Shown here piece by piece: positions 1 to 12,662 of a stretch of DNA of 64,000 bases. This stretch comes from Uranotaenia lowii (lineage: Eukaryota; Arthropoda; Insecta; Diptera; Culicidae), in assembly GCF_029784155.1 (NCBI RefSeq), contig NC_073692.1, positions 423,894,305 to 423,958,304 of the forward strand, given 5' to 3'. A program made the translations under genes and the position numbers. The notes under the pieces are model-generated. The model did not search any database. It was not told the origin of the DNA and saw only the letters and a program-made list of their open reading frames with translations. The stretch's first letter is position 1; each line of letters starts with the position of its first letter.

Positions 1-1113
1 TTTGTAATGTTTGTAATTTTTGTAATTTTTGTAATTTTTGTAATTTTTGTAATTTTTGTAATTTTTGTCATTTTTGTCATTTTTGTCATATTGTAATTTT
101 TATAATTATTGTTGTAATTTTTGTTATTTTTGTAATTTTTGCCATTTTTATTATTTTTATTATTTTTGTCATTTTTGCCATTTTTGTCATTTTTGCCATT
201 TTTGTCATTTTTGTGATTTTTGTGATTTTAGTAATTTTTGTAATTTTTATAATTTTTGTCGTTTTTGTAATTTATGTATTTTTGTCATTTTTGTCATCCT
301 TGTAATTTTCGTAATTTTCGTAATTTGCGTAATTTTTGCCATTTTTGTTTTTTTTGTCATTTTTGTCATTTTTGTCATTTTTGTCATTTTTGTCATTTTT
401 GTCATTTTTGTCATTTTTGTCATTTTTGTCATTTTTGTCATTTTTGCCATTTTTGTCATTTTTGTCATTTTTGTCATTTTTGTCATTTTTGTCATTTTTG
501 TCATTTTTGTCATTTTTGTTATTTTTGTCATTTTTGTCATTTTTGTCATTTTTGTTATTTTTGTTATTTTTGTCATATTTGTCATTTTTGTCATTTTTGT
601 CATTTTTGTCATTTTTGTCATTTTTGTCATTTTTGTCATTTTTGTCATTTTTGTCATTTTTGTCATTTTTGTCATTTTTGTCATTTTTGTCATTTTTGTC
701 ATTTTTGTCATGTTTGTCATTTTTGTCATTTTTGTCATTTTTGTCATTTTTGTCATTTTTGTCATTTTTGTCATTTTTGTCATTTTTGTCATTTTTGTCA
801 TTTTTGTCATTTTTGTCATTTTTGTCATTTTTGTCATTTTTGTCATTTTTGTCATTTTTGTCATTTTTGTCATTTTTGTCATTTTTGTCATTTTTGTCAT
901 TTTTGTCATTTTTGTCATTTTTGTCATTTTTGTCATTTTTGTCATTTTTGTCATTTTTGTCATTTTTGTCATTTTTGTCATTTTTGTCATTTTTGTCATT
1001 TTTGTCATTTTTGTCATTTTTGTCATTTTTGTCATTTTTGTCATTTTTGTCATTTTTGTCATTTTTGTCATTTTTGTCATTTTTGTCATTTTTGTCATTT
1101 TTGTCATTTTTGT
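1..1113 (+). repeat. 9-bp satellite, block 1 (TTTTTGTAA, mosaic, then TTTTTGTCA)
   Basis: The window opens inside a tandem array. Positions 1-64 are TTTTTGTAA units. Positions 65-340 are a mosaic of variants (GTAA, GTCA, GCCA, GTTA, GTGA, and short irregular pieces such as CATATTGTAA at 87). Positions 341-1113 are almost pure TTTTTGTCA with marker variants (GCCA near 446, GTTA near 518, CATATTT near 574, CATGTTT near 709). The mosaic is repeated 2,124 bp downstream. Open frames across it are artefacts: a 9-bp unit keeps phase and has no stop in five of six frames. Confidence 0.97.
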
Positions 1114-1246
1114 CAAACTTGTCAATAACTTTCAAAACGTGGTGAAAAAAATGAAAACCCAAAACAATCGCCAATAATGAAAATTCCTCAGAATTTTCCC
1201 CTAAACTCATAACGATATGCTGTGATAGTTTGACACTTTTATAGTT
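1114..1246. other. Short non-satellite spacer between arrays
   Basis: About 130 bp of non-periodic AT-rich sequence separates the TTTTTGTCA block from the following TTTTTGTAA block. No gene or known element is seen. It has no equivalent at the matching place in the second copy of the duplication, where the TTTTTGTCA run continues uninterrupted. Confidence 0.7.
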
Positions 1247-2188
1247 TTTTGTAATTTTTGAAATTTTTGCCATTTTGTTATTTTTGTAATTATTGTAATT
1301 TTTGTAATTTTTGGAGTTTTTGTAATTTTTGTTATTTTTGTTATTTTTGTTATTTTTGTTATTTTTGTTATTTTTGTTATTTTTGTTATTTTTGTAATTT
1401 TTGTAATTTTTGTAATTTTTGTAATTTCTGATTTTTTTGTAATTTTTGTAATTTTTGTCATTATTGTCATTTTTGTAATTTTTGTCATTTTTGTCATTTT
1501 TGTTATTTTTGTAGTTTTTGTTATTTTTGTATGTTTTGTTATTTTTGTCATTTTTGTAAATTATGTAATTTTTGTAATGTTTGCAATTTTTGTAATTTTT
1601 GTAATTTTTGTAATTTTTGTAATTTTTGTAATTTTTGTCATTTTTGTAATTTTATTAATTTTTGTAATTTTTGTAATTTTTGTAAATTTTGTAATTTTTG
1701 TAATTTTTGTAAATTTTGTAATTTTTGTAATTTTTGTAATTTTTGTAATTTTTGTAATTTTTGTAATTTTTGTAATTTTTGTAATTTTTGTAATTTTTGT
1801 AATTTTTGTAATTTTTGTAATTTTTGTAATTTTTGTAATTTTTGTAATTTTTGTAATTTTTGTAATTTTTGTAATTTTTGTAATTTTTGTAATTTTTGTA
1901 ATTTTTGAATTTTGTAATTTTTGTAATTTTTGTCATTTTTGTAATTTTTGTCATTTTTGTAATTTTTGTAATTTCGTTATTTTTGTAATTTTTGTAATTT
2001 TTGTAATTTTTGTAATTTTTGTAATTTTTGTAATTTTTGTAATTTTTGTAATTTTTGTAATTTTTGTAATTTTTGTCATTTTTTTATTTTTGTAATTTTT
2101 GTAATTTTTGTAATTTTTGTAATTTTTGTAATTTTTGTAATTTTTGTAATTTTTGTAATTTTTGTAATTTTTGTAATTTTTGTAATTT
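1247..2188 (+). repeat. 9-bp satellite, TTTTTGTAA block
   Basis: Tandem TTTTTGTAA units with a run of about eight TTTTTGTTA units near 1330-1396 and scattered GTCA units. The neighbouring arrays are GTCA-type, so variants are locally homogenised in blocks, as expected from unequal exchange or slippage. No coding potential is credited. Confidence 0.96.
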
Positions 2189-5100
2189 TTGTCATTTTTG
2201 TCATTTTTGTCATATTGTAATTTTTATAATTATTGTTGTAATTTTTGTTATTTTTGTAATTTTTGCCATTTTTATTATTTTTATTATTTTTGTCATTTTT
2301 GCCATTTTTGTCATTTTTGCCATTTTTGTCATTTTTGTGATTTTTGTGATTTTAGTAATTTTTGTAATTTTTATAATTTTTGTCGTTTTTGTAATTTATG
2401 TATTTTTGTCATTTTTGTCATCCTTGTAATTTTCGTAATTTTCGTAATTTGCGTAATTTTTGCCATTTTTGTTTTTTTTGTCATTTTTGTCATTTTTGTC
2501 ATTTTTGTCATTTTTGTCATTTTTGTCATTTTTGTCATTTTTGTCATTTTTGTCATTTTTGTCATTTTTGTCATTTTTGTCATTTTTGTCATTTTTGTCA
2601 TTTTTGTCATTTTTGTCATTTTTGTCATTTTTGTTATTTTTGTCATTTTTGTCATTTTTGTCATTTTTGTTATTTTTGTTATTTTTGTCATATTTGTCAT
2701 TTTTGTCATTTTTGTCATTTTTGTCATTTTTGTCATTTTTGTCATTTTTGTCATTTTTGTCATTTTTGTCATTTTTGTCATTTTTGTCATTTTTGTCATT
2801 TTTGTCATTTTTGTCATTTTTGTCATTTTTGTCATTTTTGTCATTTTTGTCATTTTTGTCATTTTTGTCATTTTTGTCATTTTTGTCATTTTTGTCATTT
2901 TTGTCATTTTTGTCATTTTTGTCATTTTTGTCATTTTTGTCATTTTTGTCATTTTTGTCATTTTTGTCATTTTTGTCATTTTTGTCATTTTTGTCATTTT
3001 TGTCATTTTTGTCATTTTTGTCATTTTTGTCATTTTTGTCATTTTTGTCATTTTTGTCATTTTTGTCATTTTTGTCATTTTTGTCATTTTTGTCATTTTT
3101 GTCATTTTTGTCATTTTTGTCATTTTTGTCATTTTTGTCATTTTTGTCATTTTTGTCATTTTTGTCATTTTTGTCATTTTTGTCATTTTTGTCATTTTTG
3201 TCATTTTTGTCATTTTTGTCATTTTTGTCATTTTTGTCATTTTTGTCATTTTTGTCATTTTTGTCATTTTTGTCATTTTTGTCATTTTTGTCATTTTTGT
3301 CATTTTTGTCATTTTTGTCATTTTTGTCATTTTTGTCATTTTTGTCATTTTTGTCATTTTTGTCATTTTTGTCATTTTTGTCATTTTTGTCATTTTTGTC
3401 ATTTTTGTCATTTTTGTCATTTTTGTCATTTTTGTCATTTTTGTCATTTTTGTCATTTTTGTCATTTTTGTCATTTTTGTCATTTTTGTCATTTTTGTCA
3501 TTTTTGTCATTTTTGTCATTTTTGTCATTTTTGTCATTTTTGTCATTTTTGTCATTTTTGTCATTTTTGTCATTTTTGTCATTTTTGTCATTTTTGTCAT
3601 TTTTGTCATTTTTGTCATTTTTGTCATTTTTGTCATTTTTGTCATTTTTGTCATTTTTGTCATTTTTGTCATTTTTGTCATTTTTGTCATTTTTGTCATT
3701 TTTGTCATTTTTGTCATTTTTGTCATTTTTGTCATTTTTGTCATTTTTGTCATTTTTGTCATTTTTGTCATTTTTTTCATTTTTGTCATTTTTGTCATTT
3801 TTGTCATTTTTGTCTTTTTTGTCTTTTTTGTCATTTTTGTCATTTTTGTCATTTTTGTCATTTTTGTCATTTTTGTCATTTTTGTCATTTTTGTCATTTT
3901 TGTCATTTTTGTCATTTTTGTCATTTTTGTCATTTTTGTCATTTTTGTCATTTTTGTCATTTTTGTCATTTTTGTCATTTTTGTCATTTTTGTCATTTTT
4001 GTCATTTTTGTCATTTTTGTCATTTTTGTCATTTTTGTCATTTTTGTCATTTTTGTCATTTTTGTCATTTTTGTCATTTTTGTCATTTTTGTCATTTTTG
4101 TCATTTTTGTCATTTTTGTCATTTTTGTCATTTTTGTCATTTTTGTCATTTTTGTCATTTTTGTCATTTTTGTCATTTTTGTCATTTTTGTCATTTTTGT
4201 CATTTTTGTCATTTTTGTCATTTTTGTCATTTTTGTCATTTTTGTCATTTTTGTCATTTTTGTCATTTTTGTCATTTTTGTCATTTTTGTCATTTTTGTC
4301 ATTTTTGTCATTTTTGTCATTTTTGTCATTTTTGTCATTTTTGTCATTTTTGTCATTTTTGTCATTTTTGTCATTTTTGTCATTTTTGTCATTTTTGTCA
4401 TTTTTGTCATTTTTGTCATTTTTGTCATTTTTGTCATTTTTGTCATTTTTGTCATTTTTGTCATTTTTGTCATTTTTGTCATTTTTGTCATTTTTGTCAT
4501 TTTTGTCATTTTTGTCATTTTTGTCATTTTTGTCATTTTTGTCATTTTTGTCATTTTTGTCATTTTTGTCATTTTTGTCATTTTTGTCATTTTTGTCATT
4601 TTTGTCATTTTTGTCATTTTTGTCATTTTTGTCATTTTTGTCATTTTTGTCATTTTTGTCATTTTTGTCATTTTTGTCATTTTTGTCATTTTTGTCATTT
4701 TTGTCATTTTTGTCATTTTTGTCATTTTTGTCATTTTTGTCATTTTTGTCATTTTTGTCATTTTTGTCATTTTTGTCATTTTTGTCATTTTTGTCATTTT
4801 TGTCATTTTTGTCATTTTTGTCATTTTTGTCATTTTTGTCATTTTTGTCATTTTTGTCATTTTTGTCATTTTTGTCATTTTTGTCATTTTTGTCATTTTT
4901 GTCATTTTTGTCATTTTTGTCATTTTTGTCATTTTTGTCATTTTTGTCATTTTTGTCATTTTTGTCATTTTTGTCATTTTTGTCATTTTTGTCATTTTTG
5001 TCATTTTTGTCATTTTTGTCATTTTTGTCATTTTTGTCATTTTTGTCATTTTTGTCATTTTTGTCATTTTTGTCATTTTTGTCATTTTTGTCATTTTTGT

Positions 5101-6157
5101 CATTTTTGTCATTTTTGTCATTTTTGTCATTTTTGTCATTTTTGTCATTTTTGTCATTTTTGTCATTTTTGTCATTTTTGTCATTTTTGTCATTTTTGTC
5201 ATTTTTGTCATTTTTGTCATTTTTGTCATTTTTGTCATTTTTGTCATTTTTGTCATTTTTGTCATTTTTGTCATTTTTGTCATTTTTGTCATTTTTGTCA
5301 TTTTTGTCATTTTTGTCATTTTTGTCATTTTTGTCATTTTTGTCATTTTTGTCATTTTTGTCATTTTTGTCATTTTTGTCATTTTTGTCATTTTTGTCAT
5401 TTTTGTCATTTTTGTCATTTTTGTCATTTTTGTCATTTTTGTCATTTTTGTCATTTTTGTCATTTTTGTCATTTTTGTCATTTTTGTCATTTTTGTCATT
5501 TTTGTCATTTTTGTCATTTTTGTCATTTTTGTCATTTTTGTCATTTTTGTCATTTTTGTCATTTTTGTCATTTTTGTCATTTTTGTCATTTTTGTCATTT
5601 TTGTCATTTTTGTCATTTTTGTCATTTTTGTCATTTTTGTCATTTTTGTCATTTTTGTCATTTTTGTCATTTTTGTCATTTTTGTCATTTTTGTCATTTT
5701 TGTCATTTTTGTCATTTTTGTCATTTTTGTCATTTTTGTCATTTTTGTCATTTTTGTCATTTTTGTCATTTTTGTCATTTTTATCATTTTTGTCATTTTT
5801 GTCATTTTTGTCATTTTTGTCATTTTTGTCATTTTTGTCATTTTTGTCATTTTTGTCATTTTTGTCATTTTTGTCATTTTTGTCATTTTATTTTTGTCAT
5901 TTTTGTCATTTTTGTCATTTTTGTCATTTTTGTCATTTTTGTCATTTTTGTCATTTGTGTCATTTTTGTCATTTTTGTCATTTTTGTCATTTTTGTCATT
6001 TTTGTCATTTTTGTCATTTTTGTCATTTTTGTCATTTTTGTCATTTTTGTCATTTTTGTCATTTTTGTCATTTTTGTCATTTTTGCCATTTTTGTCATTT
6101 TTGTCATTTTTGTCATTTTTGTCATTTTTTTTCATTTTTGTCATTTTTGTCATTTTG
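2189..6157 (+). repeat. 9-bp satellite, mosaic block then about 400 TTTTTGTCA units
   Basis: Positions 2189-2464 repeat the mosaic of 65-340 at a constant offset of 2,124 bp. From 2465 to 6157 the array is nearly pure TTTTTGTCA. Rare variants include a T-for-G change near 3777, two GTCT units near 3814-3830, ATCA near 5783, a phase break near 5889, GTGTCA near 5957 and a second phase break near 6129. Five of six frames are open through most of it, giving apparent ORFs above 1,200 codons made only of F/V/I, F/L/S, F/C/H, M/T/K or N/D/K triplets. These are not genes. Confidence 0.97.
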
Positions 6158-8879
6158 TCTCAGTTCATTCTTATTGTTATAGTTGCAAAGCAGGTACGTT
6201 CAAATTGTCCGGATCATTAATTTTATTGCATGCACAGCTCGAGAAAACTCAAAATTTTAAATGGTTTTATACAGTTAATTTTAAAAGTTTAAATTAAAAT
6301 CTTTAAAATGGTTTGTAATTTCAAACATTTTTTTTTTCGTATTCTGGAAGGATGATATGCGAACATAAAAGTTTGAAAAACAAATCCGCGATTTGAATAA
6401 GGATTTTTTTTTTTCAATAATGATTCACATTGGATACAGAATCCGTATTCTTATCAACAGACATCGAATTTAAATGTTTATAAACAAATTTGGAACTACC
6501 AAATCTAGAATAATTCTTATCTTTTTTTTTATTTTTGAACAAAATCGAACACATAAGTTTTGATAAAATTTACTCAAAAAAATTAGAGACAAAATACATA
6601 AATTTAATGACTCAATTTAAATTCAAGTTAGAATTTAAAAATTAGGGCAAAATCTGGCCAATTTGGCAAGCATTTCATTGTAATTCGATAATCGGAACTA
6701 AATTTCAATCAACAATTTGAATTTTTTCAAGATTTTGAGTCTCGAATCATTTTGGTCGTTTGTAAAAATTGGACTTGGAATTTGTAAATTTGAGTTTCGA
6801 TTTGGGGTTATTTTTTAAGTTCTCAAACACTGTGGTCAAAAAAGCTTCGTTTTGGCTCAAAACTTATCTACGATTACATGTGTATATTTTAACTTTGAGG
6901 TTTGTATGAAAAAACTCAATATTTTGTACTGAAAAATCAACATCATTATTAATTTTTCTGTGGATCCGAGCCTGCTTATGGTTTTTGCACCAATATATAA
7001 ATTCTCTAAAGGAAATTTGTCACTGGACAACTTTGTCCAAGGCCGTCACTTTGAATCTTATTAGGCAAAAAAAGTTTAAAATTAAGTGTATATGTACCAA
7101 AATATTTACAACCCATTGATTTATAAAATTCGTTGTGATTTGTAACGATGGTAAGCCAACCATATGCAACTGGTCAATTTCGGCCAAGGTAAGGCGCTAG
7201 CAGCCCTCGGATGACAGACTACCACGCCCGGTTATGGCTTTTCGGCACAGTATCTACTCTTTCGGAACATGAAAGAGAAGCGGAAAGCATTTGAGCTGCC
7301 AACGGAGGAAAATATATTGCGAAAAAAACTGGGAGTGAGACGACGCATAAATTCTGATGAGGTCGTTAGTCTTATTCTTCCGCTTTTTTTAAGGAGTACC
7401 TATAATTTGCACCCCGATGCCGTTTGTTTGCGCTTTTTTACGTTCTAGGGATTTTTTTTCTTCTTCTCTTCGGCGGTTTTTCGGACTTTGTATGTCGAAC
7501 ACGTCGGACAGCAGGTTTTGTTTTTGTCGGGTCCGGCTGAGGACAGGAAATATATTATTAATTATGGGGTCGGGGGTGTAACTTGCGAAAGGGAAATTGT
7601 GGTTGAACTTTTTTTTTCTTTTTTTTCCTGAAAAGTTGTTAATGATGGAAGAAGCCGTCCTTTATCATCGCGTTCTTCCTGACCGAAGGTGAAACCATTT
7701 TCGTGGAACAATTCCGGGTTTCAAGGGAAACAGAGAAAGTTGATGTTTGCGGCTCAGAATTGTTTGAAAACTTTGTTTGGGTATCGGTCGAGAAGAAAAT
7801 TCGTCTAAGCGATGAATGGTGGTGTTTATGAATGAGGCAAGGGTGAGAGTGGTTATAATTTATTTTAAACATAATTTCATTAACAGCTTTCCTTAAATTT
7901 CTTTACTGCAGCGTTGAACTATACTACGATGAAAATAAAATATTTTTCATTCATTGAAAAATAACATAGTCAACATTCATACAATTCATATCAGGTCACA
8001 CAATCGTAGCCATTCTTGTGTTTTTCGTATTGAAGGCACTTTATTATAATGTCAACAGCTTATGGGCATTTGTCACCAGGTTCAACTTTTCTACCGCGAG
8101 GTGGACTGGACACGCTTCAAGGCGTGTCCCCGAGAATGACTTCCGCCGCACGCTATTAAACAGTGATCCGTTAGCAGTTCGTTTTCACGCGTGGCGACCT
8201 CCACCCATCATCACCACAGCACTCAGGGCGCGTTGGCCTCGTAACGCCCCCAATTTCAGCAGTGCAACAGAGGGTGCAGCACTTCCCTTGGCCAGTTCCA
8301 GTAGCACCGATAATCCACGACAACAACGAAATACATTGGAACGCCATCAAGGTAATAAGGAAATGCGACTGCCTAGTTTATGGACTGAACGCGTGCTCGT
8401 TAAGCCTCGGTTGTTCCAGATTTGTGAGTTGGCCAACGAATGCCACGATGATATTAACGGGGCTTTTAATGAGACGTTATCCGGTGCAAGGATCAGCCCG
8501 GGAGCAGGACCTTTCCTTCATGTCGTGAGTATGGAAGGTATACGTTTTCTTAGTTACTTCTTACTGCTTCATGTGGGGAATTTTCCGGAAGCTATTGCCC
8601 GTTGTCACTCAATAATTGGGTGTGCTACACAAACACTGCCACCCGTCACACTAATCGGCGGATAATGGAAAACTAATGTTTACCAACAATATTCAGCTCT
8701 GTTTTGCCATTATCTAGGTTGCAAAAGTGTAAAAAAAATCTTTGTTTTATATGATTCTTAAATAAAACTTCACTGAACTCTGTTTCTGGTCTTCCTTATA
8801 TTTCTCTTAGGTTTTAAGTTCTCCGAGATTTTTTTTTATTTTTTTACATATTTCTAAAATTTACTTTTACAATAATAAT
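6158..8879. other. AT-rich unique sequence, no gene recognised
   Basis: Non-repetitive DNA with short GC-richer islands near 7140-7560 and 8080-8660. The longest non-satellite open frame of the window (215 codons, + strand, 8018-8665) lies here. It has no recognisable domain, and another frame is also open over part of it, so I do not call it a gene. No RNA gene or transposon ends were seen. Confidence 0.6.
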
Positions 8880-9113
8880 AACGAACACAAACACATACAG
8901 GATCTCAATGAAACTTGATGTTTCCCCGAAGAGAGTCCTTTTTCTTAACACTAAGCGTACATCTTTCGAGGATATGATGGCTAGCATCTTACAAATGCTA
9001 AAACCACCAACCCACAGAAAGTGTACTCTGTATGCCGTGACCGGGGATCGATCTCATGCCCCCTGGCTTAGAAGACTTGAAGGCTATCCTCTACGCCACG
9101 GGTTGCGGCAAAC
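8880..9113 (-). mobile_element. tRNA-derived SINE (family A), full-length copy
   Basis: On the minus strand the sequence begins with a tRNA-like head: an A-box-like segment TGGCGTAGAGG and a B-box-like segment GATCGATCC about 45 bases further on. An unrelated body and a tail rich in TGTGTTTGTGTTCGTT follow. The same head is at 19424-19550 and the same body and tail at 21887-21987, on the plus strand, where a transposon has split the element. Length is about 235 bp, typical of a SINE. It has no protein. The head would be a Pol III internal promoter; the 3' partner LINE is unknown. Confidence 0.75.
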
Positions 9114-9322
9114 ATCACATCAAACGTCACAGGGTACGAATTCTGTGACTATGAAAAGTCCAGTCATCAACTAAAAAATGTTTTTATAAGATGCATGCAA
9201 AATGTTTGCAGATTTTTTTTTTTCAATAATAAACTAAGCTTATAAAAAATAAATAATATGTCGAGGTTGAAAATTATTATACTGCATCTGAAATTTTTCA
9301 TTAAATATCTATCAGCCACTCA

Positions 9323-9391
9323 AATGCTATCACATTGCTTATGTTTAATGGCTTATCAGGAACCATGGGACAAACAATGTGAGATAGCATT
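9323..9391. other. Pre-miRNA-like hairpin (69 nt)
   Basis: The 5' arm AATGCTATCACATTG pairs with the 3' arm CAATGTGAGATAGCATT, leaving only a 2-nt GA bulge. The inner parts (TATGTTTAATGG against CCATGGGACA) continue the stem with wobbles and one or two mismatches, down to a loop of about 11 nt. Size and shape fit an animal miRNA precursor. I do not recognise the arms as a known miRNA, and a short palindromic MITE remnant is an alternative. Confidence 0.35.
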
Positions 9392-11427
9392 GGCCCCTTA
9401 TTTAGCTATTTTGTAAACAATAATGGCTCATAAATTTTGACAATTTTTTTTAAATACACGGGAAGCATAGTAATTAAGGCTATGATCATTTAGTATTCGG
9501 GCAGTTACAAACGTGTGTATTTTAAAAACTATTCATTTGATCGAAAAACTTTCTATGGAGGAAATGAAGGTGTTAATATGACATTTAAACTAAAAATATA
9601 AAAAATATATTTATCAATGATTTCAAGAAATACTCTAACTTTTTCATAAAATCTCTTTTTTATCTTTGCACACTTTTTTCAGTCATGTTTTGATTTATTT
9701 TTTTTACCACAGAACCAAAACCTTTGCAAAATCATGATATTTGTTACAAACTCATCTGGAAAAAGCAATTGGAATCTGGTTGGAACCTTTTCATGAGTTG
9801 GTATCTCGAAGAAATTGATCTCTTAAATCCGGTTTTAACATATTTTTTTGGTCCATCAGAACACATCTGTCATATTGCGTAAAAACCGGATGCACAGATT
9901 GCGATCTTTGGATCTGATCATTATTAGTTATTTACTTGGTGTCTACTAGTCAGGCAACACTTTTTGCCTCTGCCGGAAATGGATTTTTTGCATTATTTAG
10001 GGAGTCTTCATTCAGTTATCCCAAATAACCATAAACTTTTTACTATATTTAAGATCAAGAGTTGCACTCCGATGGTTGATTTGAACTTCGCGGGGATCCT
10101 AAAGTGGCTCCTTATACTTAATAACCATGTGGTACGAAAAAAAATCAGAAAAAATCAACAGTCCATGAGCTATCAGGATTATGTGAATCTTTTACCTACA
10201 TGTAACTATTGAATTTGCGAGAGATAAATTATTGTAATACTGTTGGTGTCTAATAATTGAGCCGAAAAACAAAATAATAAAAAAAATGACTTATTTGAGC
10301 AAAGATCTCAACCACCCCGGTTGAAATAATGAAATTTTATCATGTCAGCTTACCTTTGGCTTACTCAAAGATTTATTTGCAGTAAAAATAGTTTTTGGTT
10401 TCTCATGTCATATGACATTAATGGAAAAAACAACGTCTATCTTTTTAAAACCCCTCGTTTTTTTTTACTGAATCATATGAATATTCTATCACATTAAGAA
10501 CCGTAAAAAACAAACAACGAGAGATTCCAGAAAATCGCTGAACCGTATTTATACAATAAATGGATCAAATGTGCAGTTTTCACATTCCTGAGTTAATTGA
10601 AGTATTGTATTACACTACTTGTAATATGTTTTAAAATAAAGTTTGACATTCTTGAGCTATGGTGCTCAGAGTAACAAAAAGCGTAAAGTAAAAATGGATA
10701 TACCTCAGATTAGATCTTTTAAATGTTGAAATTCTTTAATTTAATACTAGAATTTGACATGTCCCACCTTTTTAGAAAATGTCTTCATGTCATTCATCGG
10801 TAAGGCTGTAAAAATTAATTAACTTCCACTGGAAAAACACTGGAATTATTCCATTAAAATAAAATTGAATACAATTGAAAATTTTTGTTTCATCAAAACA
10901 CATCTTATTTAAGGCCTCCAAAAATTGTTCTTGATAATTCAAATAAAATTTGCTCAAAAAACTTGCTTTTGGGTTGTTGGGCGAAAAAAATGACGAATCA
11001 AAAACGTAACTCAATTTAAGTTTTCTTGTTCAGTTTAAAAAAATGAATAAGTTTGTGGAAAATAAAGGTTTTTTCTTTACAAAAAACATACATACATACT
11101 TTCCTAAATTTTGTGTCAAATATCCGGTCAAGTCGGGGTTAAATCGGGAAATCTAGCAAGCTAATCTAAGCACCACCATAATAATTTGATTCAGTTAAGC
11201 GTTCTTTGAACATGTTCTTGCGATGTTAATTTTTTTTCTATTGAAGAAAATATTTATTAAGTTGATTTTAAATGATGGCTTTAGATGTTTCTCCAGAATC
11301 CTAGTAGAACCCTTGAATCTAACGTCAAATTCCGGATAAAATAGAACAGGATTGCAATTACAAAAAAAATTTTTTTTTTTTGATCAAACATTCAAAAAAT
11401 GGACGAGTTAAATTCAATAACTTGGTA
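9392..11427. other. AT-rich unique sequence, no gene seen
   Basis: Low-complexity A/T-rich DNA with only short open frames (82 codons or fewer) of no recognisable family. No transposon termini or RNA genes were seen up to the left end of the mariner element. Confidence 0.6.
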
Positions 11428-12660
11428 AAGGGTGATACGGTCCAAATTTGGTCAATATCAACTTGACGTATTTCTTTCAATTTTGCATTTATAAAACCTG
11501 AACACCCCTTATTTTGAAGGTGTGTGTGAAGAATGTTGCTTCTATTATGATTTTAGAATTCACTCTTCAGTTGTCAAAATGCCGTCTAAGGAAGGAGAGC
11601 AGCTTATCAAAATTATGCTCGCGCATCGCGAAAATCCGAGCTACTCGCACGCAAAGCTGGCAAAATCGCTAAAAGTTGCCAAATCAACCGTTACAAATGT
11701 AATTAAAGTGTTTGGGGAGCCGCTGAGACGACAAAGAGAGTTTCCGGTAGTTTCAAGCGAAACCCTAACATCTCTCTCCGAGATGCCGCAAATAAGCTGG
11801 GTGTATCGTCTACAACCATGCATCGAGCCAAAAAACGAGCCGGACTATCTACATACAAGAAGGCAGTGACTCCAAATCGCGATGATAAACAAAATACGAC
11901 GGCCAAAGCGCAATCCCGGAGGCTGTACACGACGATGCTGACGAAGTCTGACTGCGTGGTAATGGACGACGAAACCTACGTCAAAGCCGACTACAAGCAG
12001 CTTCCAGGACAGGAGTTTTATACGGCAAAGAAAGGGGAAAGGTAGCAGATATTTTCAAGCACATGAAACTGTCAAAGTTCGCGAAGAAATATCTGGTTTG
12101 GCAAGCCGTCTGTACCTGTGGCTTGAAAAGCAGCATTTTCACAGCTTCCGGGACTGTCAATCAAGAAATTTACGTGAAAGAGTGTTTAAATAAACGTCTG
12201 CTGCCTTTCCTGAAGAAACACGGTTGTTCCATACTGTTTTGCCCGGATTTGGCATCTTGCCATTACGGTAAAAAGGACAGGGAGTGGTAAGCCGCCAACA
12301 ACGTGCAGGTGGTTCCCAAGGACAAGAACCCTCCCAAAACGCCAGAGCTCCGCCCAATTGAGAAATACTGGGCTATTGTCAAGCGGAACCTAAAGAAGAC
12401 CAAAAAAACTGCTAAGGGCGATCAGCAGTTCAAGGCAAACTGGCTTTCTGCGGCGAAGAAGGTGGACAAGGTGGCTGTACAAAATCTGATGGTTGGGGTT
12501 AAGCATAAGGCCCGGCAATTCGGATTTGAAAAAGCGGAAGCCTAACTGAATATTTTTACTTATTAAACTTGAAAAAGAAATTCAATTTGATTTTTTAAAT
12601 AAACGATTTCATCGATTTACACGCGTTTTCGCTTGACCAAATTTTGACCGTATCACCCTT
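11428..12660 (+). mobile_element. Tc1/mariner-superfamily element, D37E type (ITmD37E-like), degenerate
   Basis: Inverted ends begin AAGGGTGATACGGTC on the left and the complement on the right (GACCGTATCACCCTT ending at 12660). They match over about 28 bp and are flanked by the TA target duplication at 11426-11427 and 12661-12662. Total length is 1,233 bp, normal for a full-length mariner-like element. It contains one transposase-derived reading frame, broken by mutations. The D37E spacing matches the ITmD37E lineage described from mosquitoes. Confidence 0.93.
11579..12545 (+). pseudogene. Mariner-type (D37E) transposase, broken
   Basis: This is a cut-and-paste transposase relic that would act on the flanking inverted repeats. 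The ATG at 11579 opens a helix-turn-helix N-terminus (MPSKEGEQ, then KLAKSLKVAKSTVTNVI). The frame then shifts somewhere near 11720-11760; a second helix-turn-helix segment (SLRDAANKLGVSSTTMHRAK) and the first catalytic block VMDDETYVKAD follow in another frame. A second shift falls near 12045. The third segment holds FCPDLASCHYGK with the second aspartate at codon 12246. An in-frame TAA at 12288-12290 follows. The last segment holds RPIEKYWA with the glutamate at codon 12360, exactly 37 residues after the aspartate. With two frameshifts and one stop it cannot make active enzyme. Family assignment is firm; the exact breakpoints are approximate. Confidence 0.9.
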
Positions 12661-12662
12661 TA

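Noticed and set aside
1..6157. CRISPR array
   Set aside because: Repeats are contiguous 9-mers without spacers, and the sequence is eukaryotic.
65..6297. Giant open frames up to 1,343 codons on both strands in the first satellite
   Set aside because: The 9-bp unit has no stop in five of six frames; the products are pure tripeptide repeats (FVI, FLS, FCH, MTK, NDK) and end where the satellite ends.
7639..7872. 77-codon minus-strand open frame rich in histidine and serine
   Set aside because: No domain; composition reflects local sequence.
8018..8665. 215-codon plus-strand open frame, longest outside satellites
   Set aside because: No recognisable domain, a second frame is open over part of it, and there is no splice or promoter context that favours it. 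Worth an RNA-seq check, but not called.
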